From Bacteroidales bacterium (lineage in GTDB: Bacteria; Bacteroidota; Bacteroidia; Bacteroidales; F082): a stretch of 64,000 nt of DNA. Below are positions 9,236 to 18,701 of this stretch, piece by piece (positions within the stretch are counted from its first letter, which is position 1; each line of letters opens with the position of its first letter). The notes below the pieces were generated by a model. The model saw only the letters and a list, made by a program, of their open reading frames with translations. It did no database searches and had not been told where the DNA came from. The DNA lies in contig JAFGXS010000039.1 of assembly GCA_016936505.1 (NCBI GenBank), positions 87,154-151,153 of the forward strand, read 5' to 3'. A program made the translations under genes and the position numbers.

Positions 9236-10597
9236 ATGTTTTACAGCATCAATCCCTATACAGGCGAACAGTTTCTTGAACATGAAGAACATTCCCAAAA
9301 TCAAGTTGAGGACATCATTAATAAAAATCACCAGCAATTTCTTTCGTGGAAAAAGCTTTCTTATGAAGAGCGTGGAAAGCTGTTCGTAAATCTTGCTGGT
9401 TTACTCAGAAAAAACAAAGAAGCATTTGCCCGGCTCATTACCATGGAAATGGGGAAAATTATCACCGAATCCAGAGCTGAAGTTGAAAAATGCGCATGGC
9501 TGTGCGATTACTATGCAGAAAATACAGAAGGCCTGCTCAAAACACAATTCTATCCAACTAATGCAAGCAAAAGTTACGTTCGTTTTGATCCAACAGGAAT
9601 AGTATATGGTATCATGCCCTGGAACTTTCCATTCTGGCAGGCACTGCGGGCTGCAGTTCCAACAGTAATGGCCGGTAATACATTTGTATTAAAACATGCT
9701 CCCAATGTTTTGGGAAGCGCTAAAGCCATTGAGCAACTTTTTCTCGAAGCCGGTTTTCCTGAACACGTATTTTCTAACCTTATCATTCCAATATCTTTAT
9801 CGGAGAAGGTCATTGCCCACCCCTACGTGGAAGGCGTTACCCTTACGGGAAGTTTGCGTGCAGGAGCGGCTGTTGCGGCACAGGCAGGAAGACATCTTAA
9901 AAAAAGCGTGATGGAACTGGGAGGTTCCGATCCTTATATTGTGCTAAAAGATGCTGAATTCAATACCAGTTGCAAAACCGGAGTTTGTTCAAGAATGCTC
10001 AATGCCGGGCAGGTTTGTATATCTGCCAAACGATTTATTGTGGAAGAACCTGTTTTAAATCAATTTATAGAAGAGCAAAAACGATTGCTCGAAAACCTGG
10101 TTCTGGGCAACCCGCTGGATGAACAGACTGATATGGGTCCAATGGCACGTAAAGATTTGCTTGAACAAATAGAACAACAGGTGAACGAGTCGGTAGCCAA
10201 AGGAGCCAGAATTATTACCGGAGGAAAACGTTCGAACAACGGAAAGTTGTTTTATGAACCTACGCTTTTGGTTGATGCCAGAAAAGGTATGCCTGCCTTC
10301 GATGAAGAAACTTTTGGTCCGGTTTCGGTGGTTATTCCGGCCAAAAATCCTCAAGATGCTGTCCGTATTGCCAACGATACACCTTACGGACTGGGTGCTA
10401 GTTTGTGGACAAAAGACCTGGAATTGGCCGAAAAGCTGGCGGCAAAAATTGAATCGGGTGCAGTGTTCATTAACGAAATGACCAAATCTGATCCACGATT
10501 ACCATTCGGCGGCACAAAACGTTCAGGTTATGGCAGAGAACTCTCTGATTTGGGTATTCGCGAGTTCCTGAATGCCAAAACGGTTTGGCAGGCCTAA
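9236..10597 (+). CDS. NAD(P)-dependent aldehyde dehydrogenase, succinate-semialdehyde type
   Basis: A 453-residue enzyme that oxidises an aldehyde to its acid. The catalytic Cys261 (GQVCISAKRF) and the general base Glu227 (ELGGSDPYIV) are both present. The binding-site motif IMPWNFPFWQ and the C-terminal PFGGTKRSGYGRELSDLGIREF are those of the succinate-semialdehyde dehydrogenase branch. The short length, with no N-terminal extension, fits this subgroup. It stands alone between divergent and co-oriented genes, with no GABA transaminase nearby, so the physiological aldehyde is uncertain. Confidence 0.9.
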   Translation: MFYSINPYTGEQFLEHEEHSQNQVEDIINKNHQQFLSWKKLSYEERGKLFVNLAGLLRKNKEAFARLITMEMGKIITESRAEVEKCAWLCDYYAENTEGLLKTQFYPTNASKSYVRFDPTGIVYGIMPWNFPFWQALRAAVPTVMAGNTFVLKHAPNVLGSAKAIEQLFLEAGFPEHVFSNLIIPISLSEKVIAHPYVEGVTLTGSLRAGAAVAAQAGRHLKKSVMELGGSDPYIVLKDAEFNTSCKTGVCSRMLNAGQVCISAKRFIVEEPVLNQFIEEQKRLLENLVLGNPLDEQTDMGPMARKDLLEQIEQQVNESVAKGARIITGGKRSNNGKLFYEPTLLVDARKGMPAFDEETFGPVSVVIPAKNPQDAVRIANDTPYGLGASLWTKDLELAEKLAAKIESGAVFINEMTKSDPRLPFGGTKRSGYGRELSDLGIREFLNAKTVWQA

Positions 10598-10655
10598 TCG
10601 ATAATAAAATCTCAGCATCTAAAAAAATCATTTAATACTTTTACCGAAAAACTTC

Positions 10656-11558
10656 ATGGCTCACCATCACGATCATGACCACCATCACATAAACGCAGGA
10701 GGACTCTTTCTTTCAGTGCTACTCAATATCATTATTACTGTAGGGCAAATTATTGGCGGGCTCATTTCCGGCAGTATGGCATTGTTGTCGGATGCATTGC
10801 ACAACTTCAGCGACGTACTTTCATTGCTTATCACCTATTTTGCTCACAAGCTATCCCATCGAAAACATACAGTAAAACACACTTTTGGTTATCAGCGTGC
10901 AGAAATACTTGCAGCGTTCATCAATTCTGCCATGCTTATTGGTATTGCCGTTTTTCTGGGAGTTGAAGCCGTGAACCGGATTATTGCACCGGAAGCCATC
11001 AAATCATCCATTGTCATCTGGCTGGCTGCAGGATCAATTGTTATTAATGGATTGAGTGTATTACTGGTTCATTCCGGATCAAAAAACAGCATAAATATTC
11101 GTTCAGCTTACTTACACCTGTTATCAGATATGCTGACTTCCGTTGCTGTGCTTGTTGGTGGTTTCCTAATGAAATATTATAGCATCTATTGGGTAGATGG
11201 AATTATTACACTGGTGATTGCAGTTTATCTGATTTATTCCAGCTGGCACTTGTTTGTGGAATCAATTAATATTATCATGTTGTTTTCTCCCAAAGAAATC
11301 AATATTAAAGAACTAAAACATAAAATAGAAGCTATTGAAGGAATCAAAAACATTCATCACCTGCATTTATGGCGTTTAACCGATAACCATATCAATATGG
11401 AAGCCCATGTGGATCTGGAAAAAGACATTCCCACCTCAGCATTTGAGATTTGTCTGGAAAAAATTCAGAAAACGGCTCAAGAATTAGGTATTCATCATGT
11501 AACCATACAACCGGAGTTCAGCGTCAGTGACAGCAAAGAACTCATTCACAATCATTAA
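10656..11558 (+). CDS. Cation diffusion facilitator, Zn/Co/Cd type exporter
   Basis: A 300-residue CDF transporter in the inner membrane that exports divalent metals in exchange for protons. The N-terminus is His-rich (MAHHHDHDHHH), a probable metal-collecting tail. Six membrane helices are predicted. The metal-site residues are visible in helix 2 (SDALHNFSDV) and helix 5 (HLLSDML). The cytoplasmic C-terminal domain contains HHLHLWRL and NMEAHVDL, as in CzcD-like proteins. It converges on the next gene with a 4-base stop overlap and is not linked to the metal-efflux locus at 54-62 kb. Confidence 0.92.
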   Translation: MAHHHDHDHHHINAGGLFLSVLLNIIITVGQIIGGLISGSMALLSDALHNFSDVLSLLITYFAHKLSHRKHTVKHTFGYQRAEILAAFINSAMLIGIAVFLGVEAVNRIIAPEAIKSSIVIWLAAGSIVINGLSVLLVHSGSKNSINIRSAYLHLLSDMLTSVAVLVGGFLMKYYSIYWVDGIITLVIAVYLIYSSWHLFVESINIIMLFSPKEINIKELKHKIEAIEGIKNIHHLHLWRLTDNHINMEAHVDLEKDIPTSAFEICLEKIQKTAQELGIHHVTIQPEFSVSDSKELIHNH

Positions 11559-12121
11559 TCAAGAGTCAGTGTAAATTTGACTCCAGGAACCAAAGGATGA
11601 TTTGGAAGCCGAGACGTTTCAACAGAAGCATTCATTCTGATAGAATATTTGTAGCGAATGGCTTCCTGTTTCTTTTTCAGGACCCATTTTCCGTGAATCC
11701 AATCATAAAAATAGGAACCTAGAATTATTGCCAATGAAGTATAAGCTACAATTTGTTGGTTCTTAAATGCCGCATCCTGAGTTACATTAACACCTGAAAT
11801 TAGTTCAGTCAGAGTAAAATCATTCTTAAGTATTACGTAGCTCAATCCGGCATATCCAACAAGCCGTGTTCCCAAAACCCAATAACCTGTTTTTTTGTCC
11901 TGAGCCACAAAATGTGTATAACCGGGAACCACCATAGCATACAACATATCCTGCATCCGCAGGTCACGGCTAAGTAACTGAAATTCCTTATACGTCATAC
12001 CCTTATTGATATGCGGCATTTTGAAGTTCGAATTTTTACTGTGCCTGTAAATATCCAGATCCTGAGCCATCAGGCTGTTTACAAAAAAGATGATAAAAAT
12101 CAAGAGTGTAGATTTCTTCAT
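11555..12121 (-). CDS. Exported protein of unknown function
   Basis: A 188-residue protein with a clear signal peptide (MKKSTLLIFIIFFVNSLMAQ, likely cut after MA). I do not recognise the family. After the signal come a hydrophilic region (about 21-60), two weakly hydrophobic stretches (about 85-105 and 125-145), and a basic segment KWVLKKKQEAIRYKYS. The ending with alternating hydrophobic residues (GVKFTLTLD) resembles the last strand of envelope proteins in this phylum. It is a single gene with a stop that overlaps the CDF gene end. Confidence 0.75.
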   Translation of the reverse strand: MKKSTLLIFIIFFVNSLMAQDLDIYRHSKNSNFKMPHINKGMTYKEFQLLSRDLRMQDMLYAMVVPGYTHFVAQDKKTGYWVLGTRLVGYAGLSYVILKNDFTLTELISGVNVTQDAAFKNQQIVAYTSLAIILGSYFYDWIHGKWVLKKKQEAIRYKYSIRMNASVETSRLPNHPLVPGVKFTLTLD

Positions 12122-12216
12122 AGGGCAGGTTAATTTTCTACTATCAAAGATAAAATAAAACTTTTACAGAAAAGATGGTTCAGGCTTGTATTCATCAATA
12201 CAAATCATCAATTTCG

Positions 12217-12224
12217 TATTTTTG
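12217..12224 (+). promoter_or_regulatory. -7 box that decides the trmD start
   Basis: TATTTTTG, matching TAnnTTTG, ends 4 bases before the ATG at 12229. Transcription would begin at or very near that codon, which argues against an upstream in-frame ATG at 12175 and suggests a leaderless or near-leaderless mRNA. Confidence 0.55.
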
Positions 12225-12228
12225 CACC

Positions 12229-12912
12229 ATGCGAATAGATATCATCACCTTATTTCCTGAAATGTTTGAAGGACCTTTCAATCATTCCATCATTAAAAGA
12301 GCCAAGGACAAAGGGCTGGCTGAAATATTTCTGCACCAGTTACGTGATTACGGACTGGGGAAATATCGACAGGTAGACGATTATGCCTATTCCGGCGGAG
12401 CGGGTATGGTGATGCGTATTGAACCGGTTGCAGAATTAATTGAGAAACTCAAAAATGAACGCCAATATGACGAAGTTATTTACACCAGTCCTGATGGCGA
12501 ATTGCTTGATCAGCCTACAGCCAATCAGTATTCAACTGCTGAGAACCTCATTATTCTCTGTGGCCACTACAAAGGAATTGATGAACGTATTCGGGAACAT
12601 TATATTACAAAGGAGATTTCAGTAGGAAACTATGTATTATCCGGTGGCGAACTGGCTGCCGCTATCATCACTGATAGTGTAGTCAGACTTATTCCTGGTG
12701 TTCTTGGCAACGAAGAATCAGCTTTGAGCGACTCTTTTCAGGATCAATTGATTTCTCCACCGGTTTATACCCGTCCTAAAAGTTTCAAAGGCTGGGATGT
12801 TCCTGATATTCTTCTTTCAGGAAATGAAAAAGTAATTACTGAATGGAAACTAGAACAGGCTTTAAAACGTACAAAAGAAAGACGTCCTGATCTACTGAAA
12901 GACATTGAATAA
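12229..12912 (+). CDS. trmD: tRNA (guanine-N1)-methyltransferase
   Basis: Makes m1G37 next to the anticodon in a subset of tRNAs using S-adenosylmethionine, which prevents frameshifting. The 227-residue SPOUT knot enzyme starts [15 protein letters not shown]. The motifs [23 protein letters not shown] and [14 protein letters not shown] form the knot and cofactor site, and EESALSDSF carries the catalytic Asp region. I chose ATG 12229 rather than 12175 because of the family N-terminus and the -7 box just upstream. Unlike the classic rpsP-rimM-trmD-rplS operon, only rplS follows, and it has its own promoter. Confidence 0.96.
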   Translation: MRIDIITLFPEMFEGPFNHSIIKRAKDKGLAEIFLHQLRDYGLGKYRQVDDYAYSGGAGMVMRIEPVAELIEKLKNERQYDEVIYTSPDGELLDQPTANQYSTAENLIILCGHYKGIDERIREHYITKEISVGNYVLSGGELAAAIITDSVVRLIPGVLGNEESALSDSFQDQLISPPVYTRPKSFKGWDVPDILLSGNEKVITEWKLEQALKRTKERRPDLLKDIE

Positions 12913-12975
12913 GTGCTAAGAAGCCTTCATCATCAAAACAAAGTGAATAAATCACAAAATATTTTCAGGATATCA

Positions 12976-13005
12976 TTTGCATTTAAAGAAATACCTGTAT
13001 ATTTG
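12976..13005 (+). promoter_or_regulatory. rplS promoter
   Basis: TTTG (12976-12979), 18 bases, TATATTTG (12998-13005): a perfect Bacteroidota housekeeping promoter. The start codon is 37 bases downstream, giving a leader of about 30 bases ending in an A-rich stretch. Confidence 0.85.
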
Positions 13006-13042
13006 CACTCATTTTTGAGAAATCACTACAAAGCATAATAAA

Positions 13043-13396
13043 ATGAGTAAGCAGGAATTAATTAAGCTGATTGAAGACGCTACACCGGTAAAAGAAGTCC
13101 CTGAATTCAAATCAGGAGACACCATTACTGTTACATACAAAATCAAAGAAGGCGATAAAGAAAGACTCCAGAAATTCAGAGGTGTAGTATTGCAGCGTGC
13201 AGGAAACGGTCCTACTGCTACATTTACAGTTCGTAAAATTTCAAGCAATATTGGCGTAGAACGTATCTTCCCGGTTGCATCTCCTTTCATTGAAGAAATT
13301 GAAGTAAATAAAGTTGGTGTTGTTCGTCGCGCACGCATTTTCTACTTCAGAAATCTGAAAGGTAAAAAAGCACGTATTAAAGAAAAAAGACGCTAA
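13043..13396 (+). CDS. rplS: 50S ribosomal protein L19
   Basis: A 117-residue protein of the large ribosomal subunit located at the interface with the 30S subunit. The family signatures [25 protein letters not shown] and [24 protein letters not shown] are all present and the length is typical. It lies downstream of trmD but has a perfect promoter and its own terminator, so it can be transcribed as a single gene. Confidence 0.97.
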   Translation: MSKQELIKLIEDATPVKEVPEFKSGDTITVTYKIKEGDKERLQKFRGVVLQRAGNGPTATFTVRKISSNIGVERIFPVASPFIEEIEVNKVGVVRRARIFYFRNLKGKKARIKEKRR

Positions 13397-13415
13397 TCTT
13401 TTTGCAAAGAATCAC

Positions 13416-13448
13416 AAAAACTCCGGTACAGTTTACCGGAGTTTTTTT
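13416..13448 (+). terminator. rplS intrinsic terminator
   Basis: CTCCGGTA (13421-13428), loop of 5, TACCGGAG (13434-13441), then seven T. The A run before the stem extends the pairing. Confidence 0.9.
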
Positions 13449-13610
13449 GTGCCCTGATATAAAATTTATACTTCCTGAAAACACTCATTCTTAGTTTTTT
13501 CACACAAGTTATTCTTTTTGTTGTGAATAATGATACAGAAAACGCTAATGCAAACGATTTAAATTTTTATTTTTACAGCAATAAAAAATTACAAACTGAA
13601 ATATTTGATC

Positions 13611-15248
13611 ATGCCCAAAAACATTGAAAAAATTAAAAAGGCTTTAGAAAGTTACGGCATAAACGATGTGGCTGACATTGTTTACAATCCTTCGTATGAT
13701 GAGCTTTACAGTGAAGAAACCAACCAAAGTCTGAAAGGCTTTGAAATGGCTCAGAAAACCGAACTCGGTGCACTAAATGTAATGACAGGTCGATTTACAG
13801 GACGTTCTCCCAAGGACAAATATATTGTTTACGATGACTTTACCAAAGAAAATGTGTGGTGGTCGGATCAGGCCAAATCATCAGACAACAAACCTATTGA
13901 TCATGATGTATGGGAAAAAATGTATCAAATTGGCACCGATCAATTGAGCGGAAAGCGCTTATATGTCATCGACGGTTATGCCGGAGCCAATGAAAATACT
14001 AGAATGAAAGTCAGGTTTATTGTTGAAGTAGCCTGGCAGGCTCATTTTGTTAAAAATATGTTCATCCGCCCCAACGATGAGGAACTGGATCATTTCGAAC
14101 CCGATTTTGTTGTTTTAAACGCTTCAAAAGCTAGCAACAAAGATTGGCAGTCGATGAAACAATCCAACGGAAAACCTCTTAATTCAGAAGTATTTGTTGC
14201 TTTTAACCTGGGACAAGGCAAAGCTGTGATTGGCGGAAGCTGGTATGGTGGCGAAATGAAAAAAGGTATTTTCTCTATCATGAACTATTATTTACCGCTG
14301 AAAGGTATAGCTGCTATGCATTGCTCTGCCAACGTTGGTAAAGATGGGGATACCGCAATTTTCTTTGGGCTTTCCGGAACAGGAAAAACCACACTTTCTA
14401 CCGATCCTAAAAGAGCACTCATTGGTGATGATGAGCATGGCTGGGATGATGAAGGCATTTTCAATTTCGAAGGCGGTTGTTATGCTAAAACCATTCACTT
14501 GGATAAAGATAGTGAACCCGATATCTTCAATGCCATTAAACGTGATGCTTTATTAGAAAATGTTACTGTTGACGGACAGGGCAAAATTGACTTTAATGAT
14601 GGGAGCACTACCCAAAACACAAGAGTCTCCTACCCTATTTATCACATCAACAATATTGTAACTCCCGTATCCAAAGCCGGTCATGCCAAAAAAGTTATTT
14701 TCCTGACTGCCGATGCTTTTGGTGTCATGCCTCCGGTTTCAAAACTGACAAAAGAACAAACAGAATATCATTTCCTTTCAGGATTTACAGCTAAGCTTGC
14801 CGGAACAGAGCTCGGAGTTACTACACCTCAACCTACATTTTCAGCTTGTTTCGGAGCAGCATTCCTGTTATTACACCCAACCAAATACGGTATGGAACTC
14901 GTAAAACGCATGGAAGAAAACGGGGCAGAAGCTTATCTGGTGAACACAGGTTGGAATGGTACAGGAAAACGTATCTCTATCAAAAATACCAGACGCATCA
15001 TTGATGCTATTCTGGATGGATCCATTGAAAACGCAGAAACTAAAACAATTCCTGTTTTCAATCTGGAAGTTCCCACATCACTTCCTGGTGTGGATTCTGA
15101 AATCCTTGATCCAAGAGATACTTATTCTGACCCTGCTGAATGGGATAAAAAAGCCAAAGATCTTGCCGAACTTTTCATTAAGAACTTTGAACAATATACT
15201 GACAACGAAGAAGGCAAAAAACTTGTTGCTGCCGGACCTCAGTTGTAA
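13611..15248 (+). CDS. pckA: Phosphoenolpyruvate carboxykinase (ATP)
   Basis: Interconverts oxaloacetate plus ATP and phosphoenolpyruvate plus CO2, linking the TCA cycle and gluconeogenesis; in anaerobes of this phylum it often runs in the CO2-fixing direction toward succinate. The 545-residue protein has the ATP-type signatures: [15 protein letters not shown] near the N-terminus, the kinase P-loop [11 protein letters not shown] with Lys259, [11 protein letters not shown] for metal binding, and the C-terminal [12 protein letters not shown] chose ATG 13611; a TTG two codons upstream is less likely. It ends in a strong hairpin shared with the convergent peptidase gene. Confidence 0.97.
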   Translation: MPKNIEKIKKALESYGINDVADIVYNPSYDELYSEETNQSLKGFEMAQKTELGALNVMTGRFTGRSPKDKYIVYDDFTKENVWWSDQAKSSDNKPIDHDVWEKMYQIGTDQLSGKRLYVIDGYAGANENTRMKVRFIVEVAWQAHFVKNMFIRPNDEELDHFEPDFVVLNASKASNKDWQSMKQSNGKPLNSEVFVAFNLGQGKAVIGGSWYGGEMKKGIFSIMNYYLPLKGIAAMHCSANVGKDGDTAIFFGLSGTGKTTLSTDPKRALIGDDEHGWDDEGIFNFEGGCYAKTIHLDKDSEPDIFNAIKRDALLENVTVDGQGKIDFNDGSTTQNTRVSYPIYHINNIVTPVSKAGHAKKVIFLTADAFGVMPPVSKLTKEQTEYHFLSGFTAKLAGTELGVTTPQPTFSACFGAAFLLLHPTKYGMELVKRMEENGAEAYLVNTGWNGTGKRISIKNTRRIIDAILDGSIENAETKTIPVFNLEVPTSLPGVDSEILDPRDTYSDPAEWDKKAKDLAELFIKNFEQYTDNEEGKKLVAAGPQL

Positions 15249-15280
15249 ATAGTTAAATCTTAATTCAGAACTTTATCAAC

Positions 15281-15313
15281 AAAAAAAGGCTGCCCGATGG
15301 GCAGCCTTTTTTT
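15281..15313. terminator. Bidirectional terminator between pckA and the S41 peptidase gene
   Basis: Seven A, GGCTGCCC, a 3-base loop, GGGCAGCC, seven T. It is symmetric and lies between two convergent stops, so it can serve both strands. Confidence 0.92.
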
Positions 15314-15330
15314 GATTTGAAACAGATTGT

Positions 15331-18300
15331 TTATTTCGAGGTTTCTTTCAGCATTTCTTTTACTGCTGCTTTCAACTGATCGTCTTCTCCTTTCAATACT
15401 TTATTGTAAGGGTTGTCCACTTTAATATCAGGTTCCAGTTCATGGTTCTCAGTGAAATGATTTTCATTTACACCTTTTGAAGCCACCATCGGAATACCAA
15501 AAATTATCGAGGGATCAACCTGGCGTTCCCACCATACAGCAGTTCCTGTGCCCGGAACCGGCATACCAATCAATTTACCAACTCCCAGTTCCTTATAAAT
15601 ATACGGAAACATAAAAGCATCCGAATAGTTGCTTTCACTCATCAAAACACAACTTGGTTTGTCCCATTTATCACTTGATTCTCCACCCGGAACAAGTTGT
15701 CCCTGGGGGGCAAACTGCATGTAAAGTTTTCCATCAAGGAAAGTAACCAGATGATCGTGCAACCAACCGCCACCATTAAATCGGGTATCAACAACCAGAG
15801 CATTTTTATTGAAGTTTTTACCCAGAACTTTTCCAAACACATGGCGATAACTTTGATCATTCATTGAACGAACGTGAACATATCCGATTTTTCCATCAGA
15901 ATATTCTTTAGTCATTGCCTGCATTTGATCGAGCCAACGCTGATACATAAGTGCCTGTTCCTGACCTGAGGAAATAGGTTTAATTACCTCATCCCATGTT
16001 TCTTTAGCTTTAGGGTCGAAGAAAGTTAAACGGGTAAATGCACCTGATTTATTATTCAGGAGTTTAGCCCAGTCAAAATCGCCTGTAATTTGAACACCGT
16101 CAATTTTCTCCAGAACATCTCCTTTTTTCACTTTGGTTTGTGCATTATCCATCGGCCCCCCGGTAATAATTTCTTCAACAACCAGACCTTTACCGCCTTT
16201 CATTTCATCGTACAACATACCCAATGCAGCTGTACGGTCAGGATTTTCATGCATAGCGTAATAACGTGCTCCTGTATGAGATACATTCAATTCACCCAGT
16301 AATTCGCTCAGCATATTGGCAAAGTCGTAATTGTTATTGATATATGGAAGAAACTGACTGTAATATTTTTTATAATAATCCCAGTCAACTCCCTGCAAAT
16401 TAGGATCAAAAAGCTTTACCCGAACCTGTTCCCAGGCATGATTGAATATATAAGCCCTTTCTCCGGCTGCATCCCAGTTAATGTTAGCATTAATTCCCAA
16501 CGGTTTAACACTTCCATTGGCAGTAGACACTTTACTGATGCGACCACCGGCCAACACATAAATATTCTTTCCTGTTTTATCCATTTCAAGGCTACCCCCG
16601 CTTCTGGATCCCAGTTTAGCCAAAACTTTTGTTTTGTGTGTGCGCGGTTCAGTTTCCCACAGATCAAAGCCTCTTTCGTAACGAGCCAGATAATATAGCT
16701 TCTCACCATCTTTAGAAAGCAAAAAGTCGCTTAAAACAGAAGAGTTAATGGTAAGACGTTTGGTTCTGCTGTCCAGATTCTTCAGGTTTAGTATCAAGGG
16801 TTCTTTACCTTTTTTTGTCTTGGTAGTATCTTTTTTCTGCTCTTCTTTCATCAATTTATAATCATCTTCACTCAGATTTGACTGATCAAAAGCTTTCTGA
16901 TTAAAGTACATGGCATAAACATCTCCCTGACTTCCACGGCTCAGGTTTTTCATTCCTTCTCTTGTGGAAATCCAGGCCATCATTTTACCGTTCAATCCCC
17001 ATTTCGGAATACCATCATAGAAACCACTTTGAGTCAAATCAATACGCTCGCCACTACCATCTGCTTTAACAAGGTCAACATCAGAACGCACAAAAGTTCC
17101 CTCATTGGATTCAGCCAAAATCCATTTCCCATCAGGAGACCATGTAAAATATTGATCACCATCGGAATACGAAAAGTTTACTCCCTTTGGAATAACTGTA
17201 ACCGTTTTTTTGGACTTTGTATCGTAAACTTTTAAAATATTGCGTTCTTCCAGATAAGCTATTTTCTTTCCATCCGGAGAATAGCGGGGTTGAAACTCAT
17301 TCTTTTCAGTGGCAATCACAGGAGCATTATCTACAACAGTAGAGGCATAAAAATAGGGTTCCTTATCGTTATCAATAGTTAACTTATCAATATCCCAATT
17401 TTCATCCTTTTCAACTGAGTAAACGATAGAACGACCATCCGGGCTGAATTCAATCATACGCTCCTGATAAGGAGTATCGGTAAGCCTTTTTGTGGTTCTT
17501 CCATCTGCCGAAGTGGCAAAAATATCACCACGATACACAAAAGCCAACTCTTTTCCGTTGGGAGAAAGTGTCATTTCACTAATTTGCCTGTTACCAACAG
17601 AAATGGTTTTGGTAGCCTGTTCTGCAAAATCAGCCTGAATGGTAATCGGAACCACTTTGGGTTTTTCACCGGGAACCATCGTCATAATGTTGCCGCCATG
17701 ACGGAAACACAGCAAATTTGCTTTTTCAGAATAGGTTAGTCCTCTTACAGGATTTCTTTTGAAACTGGTCAACTGCTTTGGATTTGCCGGATCAGACAAA
17801 TTGGCTTCATAAACATTTAAATCATTATTTTTCAATTCACTCAGATAATAGTAAGTATTTCCTTTTCCCCAAACAGGTTCCAGATCGTTACCATTAAATG
17901 TGGTCAATTTTTGATATTTATCTGTTTTAAAATCATATGTCCAGATATCACGGGTAACAGAAGCTCTTTCGTGCTTGCGTTCTGCGCTTTCATACCCTTT
18001 TGTATCCTGAAAGATAATTTTATCCCCCTTATCATTGTAACGGGCATATTCTGTTCCGGCAGAATTAACCATCACAGAACGTCCGCCTTTTACCGGAACA
18101 CGATATAGTTTATTAAAAAGTCCCGGAATAGGAAACCTAACCGAAGTATAAATATCGTTACGTGTAGTTCCGAAAATCACTTCTCTGTCATCCAAAGTAA
18201 AATCTGAAGGGATGTCTGAAGCAGAATTAAAGGTCAGACGTGTAGCGCTTCCACCATCAGAAGGCATCACAAAAACATCAAAATTACCATGCCTGTCAGA

Positions 18301-18546
18301 AGCAAAAGCAATATATTTTCCGTTGTGACTCCATACAGGATTACTCTCGTAATCAGGGGTCATTGTTAAAGGAATGGCAGTACCGCCTGCAGACGACACC
18401 TTAAATAAATCGCCTTTGTATTCAAAGGCTATCCATTTCCCATCAGGAGAAATGGCCGGATGTCTCATCCATTTGGGATGAGCATTGCTTTGAGCAACCA
18501 GCAATGCCGGCCACAAAAGCATGAACATGAATAAAAATTTTTTCAT
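15331..18546 (-). CDS. Exported tricorn-type S41 peptidase
   Basis: A 1071-residue secreted protease. The signal peptide is MKKFLFMFMLLWPALLVAQ. Residues about 25-650 contain repeated beta-propeller units (ISPDGKWIAF, WSHNGKYIAF, YSPDGKKIAY, WSPDGKWILA), as in tricorn. A PDZ domain follows (about 735-810: KGLVVEEIITGGPMDNAQTKVKKGDVLEKIDG), then the S41 core with VVDTRFNGGG and the nucleophile region SNYSDAF with Ser975. Tricorn-like proteases degrade peptides released by other proteases; here the signal peptide puts it in the periplasm or on the surface. I chose ATG 18546, since the 19 upstream codons to 18603 do not resemble a signal peptide. Transcribed alone as far as visible. Confidence 0.92.
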   Translation of the reverse strand: MKKFLFMFMLLWPALLVAQSNAHPKWMRHPAISPDGKWIAFEYKGDLFKVSSAGGTAIPLTMTPDYESNPVWSHNGKYIAFASDRHGNFDVFVMPSDGGSATRLTFNSASDIPSDFTLDDREVIFGTTRNDIYTSVRFPIPGLFNKLYRVPVKGGRSVMVNSAGTEYARYNDKGDKIIFQDTKGYESAERKHERASVTRDIWTYDFKTDKYQKLTTFNGNDLEPVWGKGNTYYYLSELKNNDLNVYEANLSDPANPKQLTSFKRNPVRGLTYSEKANLLCFRHGGNIMTMVPGEKPKVVPITIQADFAEQATKTISVGNRQISEMTLSPNGKELAFVYRGDIFATSADGRTTKRLTDTPYQERMIEFSPDGRSIVYSVEKDENWDIDKLTIDNDKEPYFYASTVVDNAPVIATEKNEFQPRYSPDGKKIAYLEERNILKVYDTKSKKTVTVIPKGVNFSYSDGDQYFTWSPDGKWILAESNEGTFVRSDVDLVKADGSGERIDLTQSGFYDGIPKWGLNGKMMAWISTREGMKNLSRGSQGDVYAMYFNQKAFDQSNLSEDDYKLMKEEQKKDTTKTKKGKEPLILNLKNLDSRTKRLTINSSVLSDFLLSKDGEKLYYLARYERGFDLWETEPRTHKTKVLAKLGSRSGGSLEMDKTGKNIYVLAGGRISKVSTANGSVKPLGINANINWDAAGERAYIFNHAWEQVRVKLFDPNLQGVDWDYYKKYYSQFLPYINNNYDFANMLSELLGELNVSHTGARYYAMHENPDRTAALGMLYDEMKGGKGLVVEEIITGGPMDNAQTKVKKGDVLEKIDGVQITGDFDWAKLLNNKSGAFTRLTFFDPKAKETWDEVIKPISSGQEQALMYQRWLDQMQAMTKEYSDGKIGYVHVRSMNDQSYRHVFGKVLGKNFNKNALVVDTRFNGGGWLHDHLVTFLDGKLYMQFAPQGQLVPGGESSDKWDKPSCVLMSESNYSDAFMFPYIYKELGVGKLIGMPVPGTGTAVWWERQVDPSIIFGIPMVASKGVNENHFTENHELEPDIKVDNPYNKVLKGEDDQLKAAVKEMLKETSK

Positions 18547-18701
18547 TGTGTAGAGGTTAGTTGTGTTAATTAATATGATTCCGATTGAAAATTGATCTCT
18601 CAACCAAAATCAGAAGTTCAAAGATAAAAAATATATTCAGCCGACATTATTGCAGTATGAAACCACAAAAATCACAAGTCAGGCTTGTTCCCCATTTTCA
18701 G

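Noticed and set aside
12175..12228. N-terminal extension of TrmD by 18 residues
   Set aside because: The -7 box at 12217-12224 lies inside it, and [13 protein letters not shown] is the usual family start.
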